A stretch of 64,000 nucleotides of DNA. Source: an uncultured Marinifilum sp. (GTDB taxonomy: Bacteria; Bacteroidota; Bacteroidia; Bacteroidales; Marinifilaceae). The position numbers and the translations under genes are program-made. Under the pieces are notes generated by a model. The model had not been told where the DNA came from and did not search any database. It worked only from the letters and a program-made list of their open reading frames with translations. The DNA lies in assembly GCF_963677195.1 (NCBI RefSeq), contig NZ_OY781918.1:4576923-4640922 (forward strand), given 5' to 3'. Numbering within the stretch: position 1 is the first letter of the stretch; every line of letters begins with the position of its first letter. Below are positions 23,907 to 32,340 of the stretch, piece after piece.

Positions 23907-26459
23907 ATGATTGACGCTTATCTAAAACACGAGGCTTCCCGCGCTACCAAAGGTATACCGGCATTGCCATTAAATGCAGAACAAACTGCAGAACTTTGCG
24001 GTCTATTACAAAATCCCATTCAAGAAAAAGAGGATTTTCTATTACATTTATTCAAAGAAAGAATCGCTCCCGGAGTAGATGATTCTACTAAAGTAAAAGC
24101 TGACTTTTTAGGCAAACTTTTAAGAGACGAATTAAATTCACCTATTATTTCAAAATCTGAAGCAATTCAAATTTTGGGAACTATGATGGGTGGTTATAAT
24201 GTAACTGTTTTAGTCGAAGCTTTAAAAGATGAAACTTTGGCTAAAGAAGCTGCTGAAGCTCTTAAAGGAATTATTCTTGTTTACAATGCTTTCGAAACTA
24301 TTGCTGAATTATCTAAAACTAATGCTGCTGCTAAAAGTGTAATTGAATCCTGGGCAAAAGCCGAATGGTTTACTACTCGTGAAGAATTACCTGAAGAAAT
24401 TAAATTAAAGGTTTACAAAGTAGAAGGTGAAATCAATACCGATGATTTCTCTCCTGCATCTCAAGCATTTACTCGTCCTGATATTCCATTGCACGCCTTA
24501 GCTATGGGAGCTGGTCGTTTCGAAGATGGTATTGAAACTATTGCTAAATGGAGAAAAGAAGGTCACAAAGTTGCTTTCGTTGGCGACGTTGTGGGTACTG
24601 GTTCTTCTCGAAAATCTGCTGCTAACTCTTTACTTTGGCACATTGGCGAAGATATTCCATGTGTACCTAACAAACGTACTGCTGGTGTTGTAATTGGTGG
24701 TTCTATTGCACCAATTTTTTACAATACAACACAAGATTCGGGTGGATTACCAATTACAACCGATGTTTCTGCATTAAATACCGGAGATGAAATTGTAATT
24801 AACAATACTAAAGGTGAAATTACTCGCAACGGACAAGTAATTTCTAAATACACTTTAAGCCCTGATACTTTAAGCGATGAATACAGAGCTGGTGGACGTA
24901 TTCCATTGATCATTGGTAAAGCATTAACTGAGAAAGCCCGCACTTTATTAGACATGCCTGCAACCGACATTTTTAAAGTGGCTAACAACCCAAAAGCAAA
25001 ACCCAAGCAAGCCTATACAATGGCACAAAAAATTGTGGGTAAAGCTTGCGGTGTAGAAGGCGTATTGCCAGGTACATCATGTGCTCCAAAAATGACAACT
25101 GTTGGATCTCAGGATACTACGGGACCAATGACTCGTGATGAGATTAAAGAATTGGCATGTTTAAAATTCGAAGCTCCCATGTTCATGCAGTCTTTCTGTC
25201 ATACAGCAGCATATCCTAAAGCAACTGATGTAGCAATGCACAAAAGTATGCCAAAGTTTATTTCTGAGCGTAAAGGTGTACCTTTAAAACAAGGAGATGG
25301 TGTTATTCACTCATGGTTGAACCGTTTATTGATTCCTGATACTGTTGGTACAGGAGGTGATTCTCACACTCGTTTCCCATTGGGTATTTCATTCCCAGCT
25401 GGCTCAGGCTTGGTCGCTTTTGCAGGCGCATTAGGTTTTATGCCATTGGATATGCCAGAATCAGTATTAATCAAATTTAAAGGTGAGCTAAACCCAGGTA
25501 TCACTTTGCGTGATGTAGTAAATGCTATTCCTTATTTTGCAATTCAAAACGGACAGTTAACTGTTCCTAAGAAAAACAAAATCAATATTTTTAATGGTAA
25601 GATTATCGAGATGGAAGGTCTTGAAAACATTACTGTTGAGCAAGCTTTTGAATTGACCGATGCAACTGCTGAGCGCTCTGCTGCCGCTGGTTGTATAAAG
25701 TTATCAGAAAAAAGAGTAATTGAGTATGTGAAGTCTAACGTTGCCTTAATGGAGTCTATGATTAAAATGGGTTACAAAGACGATCAAACTATTCAGAACC
25801 GTATCGATGCTTGTAATGAGTGGTTAGCTAATCCGGTATTGCTAGAAAGAGATGAGAATGCCGAATATGCTGCAAGCATCGAAATCGATCTTGCTGATAT
25901 TACTGAGCCTATCCTTTGTTGTCCTAATGATCCGGATGATGTGAAATTACTTTCCGATGTTCAGAATACTGAAATTAAGGATGTATTTATTGGTTCATGC
26001 ATGACAAATATTGGTCACTTCCGCGCTTGTGAGAAAGTTTGGAATGGCTTAACTCCATCAGATAAAGTAAGAACTTACATTGCTCCTCCAACTCGTATGG
26101 ATCAGGCTGTACTGAAAGAAGAAGCGACATTCGCTACTTTCTCTCAGTTAGGTGTTCGTATAGAAACTCCCGGATGTTCATTATGCATGGGAAATCAATT
26201 AAGAGTTCCTGATAATTCTACTGTATTTTCAACCTCAACCCGTAACTTTAATAACCGTATGGGTACAGGAGCTCAGGTTTATTTGGGATCTGCCGAACTT
26301 GGTGCTGTTGTTTCTGTTCTTGGTAAACTACCAAGTCCTGCTGAGTATATGGAAATTTACAATGAGAAGATTGCTGCTCACAAAGAAGAAATATATCAAT
26401 ACATGCAGTTCGACGAAATGGATATGACTGACAGCCTATATCAACGCCGAGATTTGTAG
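23907..26459 (+). CDS. acnB: Aconitate hydratase B (bifunctional with 2-methylisocitrate dehydratase)
   Basis: 850 residues, close to the 865 of E. coli AcnB, with the AcnB domain order: an N-terminal HEAT-like domain (1-155), the swivel domain moved to the front (about 160-370), then the Fe-S catalytic domains. The cluster cysteines are in GSCMTN (about 697) and GCSLCMG (about 757 and 760). It isomerises citrate and isocitrate in the TCA cycle and in many bacteria also serves the methylcitrate cycle. It is monocistronic, with a terminator 24 bases after the stop. AcnB can act as an iron-responsive mRNA binder in other species; nothing here shows that. Confidence 0.97.
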   Translation: MIDAYLKHEASRATKGIPALPLNAEQTAELCGLLQNPIQEKEDFLLHLFKERIAPGVDDSTKVKADFLGKLLRDELNSPIISKSEAIQILGTMMGGYNVTVLVEALKDETLAKEAAEALKGIILVYNAFETIAELSKTNAAAKSVIESWAKAEWFTTREELPEEIKLKVYKVEGEINTDDFSPASQAFTRPDIPLHALAMGAGRFEDGIETIAKWRKEGHKVAFVGDVVGTGSSRKSAANSLLWHIGEDIPCVPNKRTAGVVIGGSIAPIFYNTTQDSGGLPITTDVSALNTGDEIVINNTKGEITRNGQVISKYTLSPDTLSDEYRAGGRIPLIIGKALTEKARTLLDMPATDIFKVANNPKAKPKQAYTMAQKIVGKACGVEGVLPGTSCAPKMTTVGSQDTTGPMTRDEIKELACLKFEAPMFMQSFCHTAAYPKATDVAMHKSMPKFISERKGVPLKQGDGVIHSWLNRLLIPDTVGTGGDSHTRFPLGISFPAGSGLVAFAGALGFMPLDMPESVLIKFKGELNPGITLRDVVNAIPYFAIQNGQLTVPKKNKINIFNGKIIEMEGLENITVEQAFELTDATAERSAAAGCIKLSEKRVIEYVKSNVALMESMIKMGYKDDQTIQNRIDACNEWLANPVLLERDENAEYAASIEIDLADITEPILCCPNDPDDVKLLSDVQNTEIKDVFIGSCMTNIGHFRACEKVWNGLTPSDKVRTYIAPPTRMDQAVLKEEATFATFSQLGVRIETPGCSLCMGNQLRVPDNSTVFSTSTRNFNNRMGTGAQVYLGSAELGAVVSVLGKLPSPAEYMEIYNEKIAAHKEEIYQYMQFDEMDMTDSLYQRRDL

Positions 26460-26483
26460 ACTAAACAATAATCAATATTCAAG

Positions 26484-26510
26484 GTCGATGTGAAAGCATC
26501 GGCTTTTTTT
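26484..26510 (+). terminator. Rho-independent terminator of acnB
   Basis: 7-bp stem GTCGATG/CATCGGC, 6-base loop and seven T. Confidence 0.85.
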
Positions 26511-26560
26511 GTCTTTTATTGTTATATTGTAAATTATTCAAAAGACTTAATTTATATATC

Positions 26561-27250
26561 ATGAAAGATTTTAATTGTTCAATACTAATTCTTATTGGTT
26601 GTTTATTTATTAGTTTAAACCTAAATGCGCAGGTTAATTCTCAAACTCAAATAATATTTAATAAATATTGCGACAAATTAAATCCTGATATTCTTTCAAA
26701 AGAATTTAATCTTAAGGGCGAATATTATTTAGATAATTCGTTTGAAGAAGGAGTAGTTAAGTTTACAAATTCCGATACTCCATCGAAAACAAAACTTAGA
26801 TACTTTGTTTTTAATCAAGAGTTTCAATTAATTATAAACGAAGACACTCTAGCATTAAATAAATCTGATAAAATTGAATATATAAAAATTACAGATTCTA
26901 AATTTATTTACACAAATTCTCATTTAAAGAACAGTAAATCCTACTACGAGATATTAGCAGAAGGAAAAATTTCTCTATTAAAATTTTATCAGTGCAAACT
27001 AATAAAAGGAAAAGAAAATGTATCTAGTTTCGAAGAAAAAATTCCTGATCATTATATCATACAATCAAAACTGTTTTACAAAACAGAAAAACAACTAATT
27101 TCTAAAATTCCGACAATTAAAACACTTATTAAAGAAGTTTTTAAAGATAAAAGCAAAGAATTATCGAATTTTATAAAAACAAATAAATTAAAACACAAAA
27201 AGGAATCTGATCTTATTATGATATTTAATTACTACAATTCAATTAAGTGA
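26561..27250 (+). CDS. Hypothetical secreted protein
   Basis: 229 residues with a clear signal peptide (hydrophobic 6-20, cleavage after LNAQ near 24). The mature part is rich in K, E and N with no motif I recognise. ATG at 26561 is used; an in-frame TTG at 26519 would put 14 residues before the signal peptide and is unlikely. It lies 100 bases after acnB, past its terminator, and 26 bases before a DUF2752 gene, so these two may be co-transcribed. Confidence 0.68.
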   Translation: MKDFNCSILILIGCLFISLNLNAQVNSQTQIIFNKYCDKLNPDILSKEFNLKGEYYLDNSFEEGVVKFTNSDTPSKTKLRYFVFNQEFQLIINEDTLALNKSDKIEYIKITDSKFIYTNSHLKNSKSYYEILAEGKISLLKFYQCKLIKGKENVSSFEEKIPDHYIIQSKLFYKTEKQLISKIPTIKTLIKEVFKDKSKELSNFIKTNKLKHKKESDLIMIFNYYNSIK

Positions 27251-27276
27251 ACAATCTAAACAGATAGCCTTTAAGC

Positions 27277-27582
27277 ATGTGGCAACAATTTATTAAATGG
27301 CTGGAAAATCTTCAGATTCCCTGCCAATTTCAAAAATATTTTGGAATTGAATGCCCTGGCTGTGGTTTTCAAAGCTCTTTAATTGCATTGCTTAAAGGTG
27401 ACATTTGCAAATCGCTACAACTATACCCTGCTTTGCTACCCATAATTAGTTTTATTGTATTGCTAATTTTACACATTAAATTCAAATTCTCTTGGGGATC
27501 AATTACCCTAAAAATACTTTTGTTAATTTCATTTTTATTAGTTCTGGGAAACTACTTTCAAAAAATATTATTCCAGATATAA
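27277..27582 (+). CDS. DUF2752-family membrane protein
   Basis: 101 residues. The segment FGIECPGCGFQSSLIALLKGD (split here as FGIECPGCGF and QSSLIALL) carries the CPGCG motif near residues 26-30 that marks DUF2752. Two to three membrane helices follow (about 49-67 and 74-92). The function is unknown; the cysteine pair may bind metal or be redox active, which is inference. It probably shares a transcript with the secreted protein upstream. Confidence 0.8.
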   Translation: MWQQFIKWLENLQIPCQFQKYFGIECPGCGFQSSLIALLKGDICKSLQLYPALLPIISFIVLLILHIKFKFSWGSITLKILLLISFLLVLGNYFQKILFQI

Positions 27583-27685
27583 GCTTAAAAGATCTAGAAA
27601 AAGCATTATTACCTAAGTCAATTAATATTCTTTTTCATTCTTTAGATTAGAATTAAAATAGTTAAGGTTCTTTGATAACAATTTT

Positions 27686-27693
27686 TATCTTTG
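27686..27693 (+). promoter_or_regulatory. -7 promoter box of the LuxC-like gene
   Basis: TATCTTTG with predicted start near 27700. The resulting leader consists almost only of the hairpin described at 27713-27756. Confidence 0.55.
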
Positions 27694-27712
27694 CACAAAT
27701 ATTAAATAAAAC

Positions 27713-27756
27713 TCCCCAGTAATAACTTTAATTATAAAGTTGATTGGGGATTTTTT
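27713..27756 (+). promoter_or_regulatory. Terminator-like hairpin in the luxC leader
   Basis: Outer stem TCCCCA/TGGGGA (27713-27718, 27745-27750), a 5/3 internal loop, inner stem AACTTTA/TAAAGTT (27724-27730, 27735-27741), tetraloop ATTA, then six T ending 11 bases before the ATG. It is either an attenuator or leader element of the LuxC gene or the terminator of the DUF2752 transcript. Confidence 0.6.
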
Positions 27757-27766
27757 GAATCAGATT

Positions 27767-28840
27767 ATGAACTTAAATCAAAGAATAAAGAGCTTTAGTA
27801 TATTGGGTGATTTTTTATCACAATTTTGTTCTGAAAATCAATCACAAACGAATCATTATTTAAATTCGAAATTCTATAATGATTTTAAAGCACTTATTTC
27901 CAGAGTTGCGAATGAAAACTTATGGTTTACTCCTTTTCATGTTCATGCATCTATAAATGGAATTTGCTCTTTTTTAAATGCTGAAAAATTAGAAAAATGG
28001 CTTTCTAAATATTCAATTTCCGATAAAAATACTGAACTTAAAGTTGCTGTAATAATGGCCGGAAATATTCCAATGGTAGGATTTCACGACATGTTATCAG
28101 TACTAATTTCGGGACATCATTTTATAGGAAAATTATCTTCAAAAGATAATCAGCTTTTAGACTTTATATCTAAAATTTTAATTGAAATAAACTCTGAATT
28201 TCGGGAACTAATATCATTCCAGTCGGAAAGATTAAATGTACAAAATAAATTCGATGCAATTATTGCCACGGGCAGTAATAATTCTGCGCGCTATTTCGAA
28301 GCATACTTTGGTAAATACCAGCACATTATCCGAAAAAACAGAACATCGATTGCTGTACTTAGCGGAAATGAAAGTAAAGAAGAGTTAATAGCACTTGGGA
28401 AAGATATTTTTCTATACTTTGGTTTGGGCTGTAGAAATGTATCAAAATTATACGTTCCAACTAGCTACGATTTTACGAAACTTCTTGACTGCTGGAAAGA
28501 CTATGCCTACGTTAGCAATCATAGTAAATATGCCAACAATTACGATTACCAAAGATCTCTGCTATTAATGAATAGAATTGAGCATTTAGATAATGGATTC
28601 ATACTTTTGTGCGAAAATCAATCTTTTACATCTCCAATAGGACTTGTTAACTATGAATTTTATTCCGAAATTAATGGTCTGAATAAAACACTGAAGTTGC
28701 ATTCAGATCTTATACAATGCGTGGTAAGTAATGAGTTGGATTCTTCAGTTCCCCTAGGAAAAGCACAGGAACCCGAATTATGGGACTATGCCGATAATGT
28801 AGACACAATTGCATTTTTATCAAATTTAAAATCAAAATAA
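27767..28840 (+). CDS. Acyl-CoA reductase, LuxC family
   Basis: 357 residues related to LuxC, the NADPH-dependent fatty acyl reductase first known from luminous bacteria. Recognisable features are FTPFHVHASI near the N-terminus, VIMAGNIPMVGFHDML (the GNIP-type motif, about 97-112), ATGSNNSARYF and the LGCRNVSKLYVP segment containing the catalytic cysteine (about 225). Bacteroidota carry this family without luxAB; the natural role, perhaps acyl-aldehyde production, is not established. ATG at 27767 matches the family start (MNLNQRIKSF); the earlier TTG at 27740 lies inside the leader hairpin. It is followed 4 bases later by a small conserved gene. Confidence 0.87.
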   Translation: MNLNQRIKSFSILGDFLSQFCSENQSQTNHYLNSKFYNDFKALISRVANENLWFTPFHVHASINGICSFLNAEKLEKWLSKYSISDKNTELKVAVIMAGNIPMVGFHDMLSVLISGHHFIGKLSSKDNQLLDFISKILIEINSEFRELISFQSERLNVQNKFDAIIATGSNNSARYFEAYFGKYQHIIRKNRTSIAVLSGNESKEELIALGKDIFLYFGLGCRNVSKLYVPTSYDFTKLLDCWKDYAYVSNHSKYANNYDYQRSLLLMNRIEHLDNGFILLCENQSFTSPIGLVNYEFYSEINGLNKTLKLHSDLIQCVVSNELDSSVPLGKAQEPELWDYADNVDTIAFLSNLKSK

Positions 28841-28844
28841 CAAA

Positions 28845-29420
28845 ATGATATATAAATTTAGAATTACATCATCAGAAGTAGAAGGATTTGTGAGAGAGAT
28901 AGAGATCAATCACGAACAAACTTATTTAGAATTTCACAATGCTATTCAAAAAGCAATAGAATATGACAATTCGCAAATGGCCTCTTTTTATCAGATTGGA
29001 GCTACTGGCGAACGCGGATTAGAAATTGCCCTCTTCGAAATGAACACAGAAGATGATGATAATATGAACGTTGTTCCTATGGATGTAGCAATGATTCGCG
29101 AATTTGTTTCCTCCGAAAAGCCTAATCTCATTTATGTTTTCGACTTTTTCTCTGACAGATATTTTAATATCGAGCTAATTGAAAAAGGAATTGCCAAATC
29201 AAGAACAAAATACCCTAAATGCAGTCTCTCAAAAAATGATGCTCCCGAACAAATTAAAATGGATGCTGAGAATTTTGAAGGATTAGACCTAAATATTGGT
29301 GAACTTGACTCTTCTTCTAAAAAAGAAAAAACTGCTGATGATTACTTAGCTGATTTTGATGATAACCTAAATGACGGACCTGAATTTGAAAGTCTGGACG
29401 ATTATGAAGATATTCTTTAA
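28845..29420 (+). CDS. Plasmid pRiA4b ORF-3-like protein
   Basis: 191 residues. The N-terminal half (YKFRITSSEVEGFVREIEI and a downstream FSDRYFNIEL segment) matches the pRiA4b Orf3-like fold; the C-terminal 60 residues are very acidic (DDYLADFDDN). Despite databases naming relatives after an IS passenger or plasmid, in Bacteroidota this version is a chromosomal companion of miaA. Its function is unknown. It starts 4 bases after the LuxC-like gene and is separated from miaA by a strong hairpin terminator. Confidence 0.8.
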   Translation: MIYKFRITSSEVEGFVREIEINHEQTYLEFHNAIQKAIEYDNSQMASFYQIGATGERGLEIALFEMNTEDDDNMNVVPMDVAMIREFVSSEKPNLIYVFDFFSDRYFNIELIEKGIAKSRTKYPKCSLSKNDAPEQIKMDAENFEGLDLNIGELDSSSKKEKTADDYLADFDDNLNDGPEFESLDDYEDIL

Positions 29421-29440
29421 GCAATGAATAATTATTAATT

Positions 29441-29492
29441 AAAAATGAGTAATATTTTTGCAAGCATCCACAAATATATTACTCATTTTTTT
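29441..29492 (+). terminator. Hairpin terminator between the pRiA4b-like gene and miaA
   Basis: A perfect 15-bp stem (29441-29455 with 29476-29490), 20-base loop and a T-run. The A-rich 5' arm means it could also work on the minus strand. Confidence 0.8.
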
Positions 29493-29526
29493 ATTATCAT
29501 AAAAACACATTTTTCTTAAGCCTACT

Positions 29527-30438
29527 ATGTCTAAAACCCTAATTGTTATTCTTGGTCCTACAGGAGTTGGTAAAACCGATTTAAGTATCAATATTGCCAA
29601 ACACTTTAATACTGAAATTTCATCGTCCGATAGCCGACAAGTATATCGTGAATTGAGCATTGGAACAGCAGTACCCGAAAAAGAACAATTAGAAGCAGTA
29701 AAACACCATTTTATTCATACACATTCTATTCACGACTATTTTAGCTCGTGGGAATGCGAAAAACAAACCATCGAGTTATTATCTAAACTCTATAAAGAAA
29801 AAAATGAAGTTCTGTTAGTTGGCGGCAGCATGATGTATATCGATGCTATTTGCAATGGTATCGACGACATTCCTACAATAGACCCACAGCTTAGAAAAGA
29901 GGTGATGGAGCAATATGAGAAAGAAGGCTTAGAATACATGCGAATGCAATTGAAACAACTCGATCCTGTTTTTTACAATCAAGTTGATTTAAAAAATGCA
30001 AAACGAGTAATTCATGCTGTAGAAATTTGCTTGATGACCGGAAAACCTTATTCTGAACTAAGAACCAATTCGAAAAAACACCGAGATTTTAACATCCTTA
30101 AAATTGGATTGAATCGCGACAGAGCCGAATTATATGATAGAATAAATCGAAGAGTTGACCTAATGATAGAAGAAGGTTTGATAGATGAAGCCAAATCTGT
30201 TTTTGAATTCAGGCATTATAACTCCTTGAATACTGTAGGCTACAAAGAATTGTTTGAATATTTCGATGGAAAAATAGATCTGGAAAAAGCCATTGAGCTA
30301 ATCAAAAGAAACTCTCGTCGCTATGCCAAACGCCAGCTTTCCTGGTTTCGTCGTGATGATGAGATTCAGTGGTTCCATCCCGATCAGGAAGAAGAAGTAC
30401 TTCAATATATCAAAAGTAAAATTTTAAAAGAGGCATAA
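29527..30438 (+). CDS. miaA: tRNA dimethylallyltransferase
   Basis: A 303-residue MiaA. It transfers a dimethylallyl group to N6 of A37 in tRNAs reading UNN codons. The P-loop GPTGVGKT lies at 9-16, followed by SSDSRQVYREL and the GGSMMYIDAI segment. The C-terminal NSRRYAKRQLSWFRRDD motif is diagnostic. Length is normal. It has no Shine-Dalgarno and follows a terminator, so it has its own start. Its own terminator loop is formed by the stop codon. Confidence 0.97.
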   Translation: MSKTLIVILGPTGVGKTDLSINIAKHFNTEISSSDSRQVYRELSIGTAVPEKEQLEAVKHHFIHTHSIHDYFSSWECEKQTIELLSKLYKEKNEVLLVGGSMMYIDAICNGIDDIPTIDPQLRKEVMEQYEKEGLEYMRMQLKQLDPVFYNQVDLKNAKRVIHAVEICLMTGKPYSELRTNSKKHRDFNILKIGLNRDRAELYDRINRRVDLMIEEGLIDEAKSVFEFRHYNSLNTVGYKELFEYFDGKIDLEKAIELIKRNSRRYAKRQLSWFRRDDEIQWFHPDQEEEVLQYIKSKILKEA

Positions 30439-30451
30439 TGTCTCTTTTTTT
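30426..30451 (+). terminator. Rho-independent terminator overlapping the miaA stop
   Basis: A 10-bp stem (30426-30435 with 30439-30448) whose 3-base loop is exactly the miaA TAA stop codon, followed by T. It also reaches the end of the convergent glycosyltransferase gene. Confidence 0.8.
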
Positions 30452-31460
30452 ATTCATAAAATCCTTTATCCATAACTCCAAACTCGTCTATCCCAAGTAT
30501 CTTATGCTTCCACACCGCATCGATAAATCCAATACCATAAGCGAACAACTGAATAAAGCTTGCCAGCAAAGCTAAAAATCCTACTTTTAGCGATTTAGTT
30601 TTTGTTAATGCATCGGCAAAAACCAAAAAAGCATAAAGAAAAACTGGAAAAGCAAATACTCTATGAACCATTGCACCCAACAATAATGCTCCTATGGTTC
30701 CTAATACAAACAAAGATGGGAACAAGAAAAATATTTTAAATGTTTCAGGATAATGTTTTGATATGATATAGCGAGTTTTTCCAAATCCAAAAACCTGTTT
30801 GTAGAATTTTTTGAAGGATACTCTTCGCTTATGAAATACATAAGCATCCTGCACCAAACGAGTTTCAAATCCACGTTTTATTACCTCTATGGCAAATACC
30901 ATATCTTCGCCTGGATGCATTGTAGTTACCGGAAATCCACCCGTATTTTCATAAACAGCTTTCGAAAAACCAAGATTAAAACTTCGGGGATGAAATTTAT
31001 GAACCTGCTTCTTTCCTCCACGAATTCCTCCAGTAGTAAAAAAAGAAGTCATGGCATAAGAAACAGCTTTCTGAAAATCAGAAAAATCGTCCATTGCACC
31101 ATCGGGACCACCATAACAATCCACAAAATTACTCGACAATTCCTTATGAATGGTTTCCATATAATGAGGAGGTAAAATACAATCGGAATCGAAAAAGAGG
31201 TAATAGTTTCCTTTAGCACGAGCCAATCCATAATTACGACCAATACTGGGCCCCTGATTTTCTTTGTAATAATAGGAAATAGAGATTTTATCGCGATAGC
31301 TGTTACATACGTCTTCACTTTTTACAGAAGAACCATCCTCAACAACAACCAATTCAAAATCTTTATTCGTCTGCTCCGATAAACTATCCAACAATTCTTT
31401 CATTTCATCGGGCCTATTATAAACCGGAACAATAACGGATAGTTTAATTTCCTCTTTCAT
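30450..31460 (-). CDS. Glycosyltransferase family 2 with C-terminal membrane helices
   Basis: A 336-residue GT-A enzyme. It starts LSVIVPVYNRPDE, contains VVEDGSS (about 39-45) and the metal-binding FDSDC (about 94-98), and ends with three hydrophobic segments (about 243-320). It probably adds a sugar to a lipid- or membrane-linked acceptor at the inner membrane. It is the last gene of a minus-strand operon (DUF4199, GT2, methyltransferase, GT2), 5 bases after the methyltransferase. Donor and acceptor are unknown. Confidence 0.88.
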   Translation of the reverse strand: MKEEIKLSVIVPVYNRPDEMKELLDSLSEQTNKDFELVVVEDGSSVKSEDVCNSYRDKISISYYYKENQGPSIGRNYGLARAKGNYYLFFDSDCILPPHYMETIHKELSSNFVDCYGGPDGAMDDFSDFQKAVSYAMTSFFTTGGIRGGKKQVHKFHPRSFNLGFSKAVYENTGGFPVTTMHPGEDMVFAIEVIKRGFETRLVQDAYVFHKRRVSFKKFYKQVFGFGKTRYIISKHYPETFKIFFLFPSLFVLGTIGALLLGAMVHRVFAFPVFLYAFLVFADALTKTKSLKVGFLALLASFIQLFAYGIGFIDAVWKHKILGIDEFGVMDKGFYE

Positions 31461-31465
31461 GCCTA

Positions 31466-32239
31466 TTATTTTTGATTGAAATAAAATATTTCATCCATTG
31501 GTAATCGATATTTTTCAGCTAAATCTGTATCGAGCTCTTGAGCATATTTTCTTGCTACAACATTAAATCCTGCTGCAGATAAACGATCACTATAATCTAA
31601 TCCGTATAAACGAACATGATCCTTCTGTCTGTATAATTTTTCTCGTTCCTTAGGATCGGTAACATTAGGATCTTCCATTGTATTAGGATTATCCGTATCC
31701 ATAGGAACTTGTAAAATTGCAAAACCATTTGGTTTTAAAACCCGATAAATCTCACTCATAGCTTTAGCATCATCGGTAACATGCTCCATCACATGATTAC
31801 AAATTACCACATCATAAGTTTCCTCTGCAAAAGGTATTTTCTGCACATCGAAATGCACATCAGCAATGGGAGATTCCAGATCAGCAGTTGTATAATCGAG
31901 ATTTGTAAGTGCCTTAAATCGTTTATAGAAACATTGCTCAGGAGCAATGTGTAAAACCTTTAAGTTCTTGCTAAAAAAATCGGTTTCCTTGTTTAGGTAT
32001 AGCCACATCAAACGATGCCTTTCCAAAGACAAACATTTTGGACATAAACAGTTGTCACGTCCGGTAGCTTTTGTATATCCGTATGGAAGAAACTTTCTAA
32101 AGTGACCGCCACATACCGGACATTCCACTTTATTTCCAACTAAGAAGATTGCAACTACACGATTAATAAGTAAGCTCATTCGAATTAAAACCGGACGAGG
32201 AAATATCTGTAATAAAAATCTGATGATTCGTTTGATCAT
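31466..32239 (-). CDS. SAM-dependent methyltransferase with zinc-ribbon N-terminus
   Basis: 257 residues. The N-terminal region has two cysteine pairs, CPVCG (about 40-44) and CLCPKC (about 64-69), like a small zinc ribbon. A class I methyltransferase domain (Methyltransf_11 type) follows, with VLHIAPE (motif I, degenerate), HVMEH (about 150) and LKPNGFAILQVPM. Context with two glycosyltransferases suggests methylation of an envelope glycan or its carrier. The start ATG is preceded by AAAGGA too close for a normal Shine-Dalgarno. Confidence 0.85.
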   Translation of the reverse strand: MIKRIIRFLLQIFPRPVLIRMSLLINRVVAIFLVGNKVECPVCGGHFRKFLPYGYTKATGRDNCLCPKCLSLERHRLMWLYLNKETDFFSKNLKVLHIAPEQCFYKRFKALTNLDYTTADLESPIADVHFDVQKIPFAEETYDVVICNHVMEHVTDDAKAMSEIYRVLKPNGFAILQVPMDTDNPNTMEDPNVTDPKEREKLYRQKDHVRLYGLDYSDRLSAAGFNVVARKYAQELDTDLAEKYRLPMDEIFYFNQK

Positions 32240-32263
32240 TTTCCTTTAAACAATTATCAGCAA

Positions 32264-32339
32264 AAACAGTGTTAGTAATTGTTTTATTAATTCGTACAAT
32301 TACTCTCCCAATAGTTATGGGAACACACATTCACTGTTT
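32264..32339 (-). other. Three-way-junction-like structured element between operon genes
   Basis: An outer stem of 8 bp (32264-32271 with 32332-32339) encloses two hairpins: 9 bp (32274-32282 with 32296-32304, 13-base loop) and 5 bp (32306-32310 with 32318-32322, 7-base loop). It starts directly after the GT2 stop codon at 32341 and fills the gap before the methyltransferase gene. Five T on the minus strand follow the outer stem, so partial termination is possible. Confidence 0.6.
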
Positions 32340-32340
32340 A

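Noticed and set aside
27740..27766. Upstream TTG start of the LuxC-like gene
   Set aside because: It is inside the leader hairpin; the ATG at 27767 matches the family start.
28845..29420. pRiA4b ORF-3 / IS passenger naming as evidence of a mobile element
   Set aside because: No transposase, terminal repeats or composition shift; the gene is a fixed neighbour of miaA.
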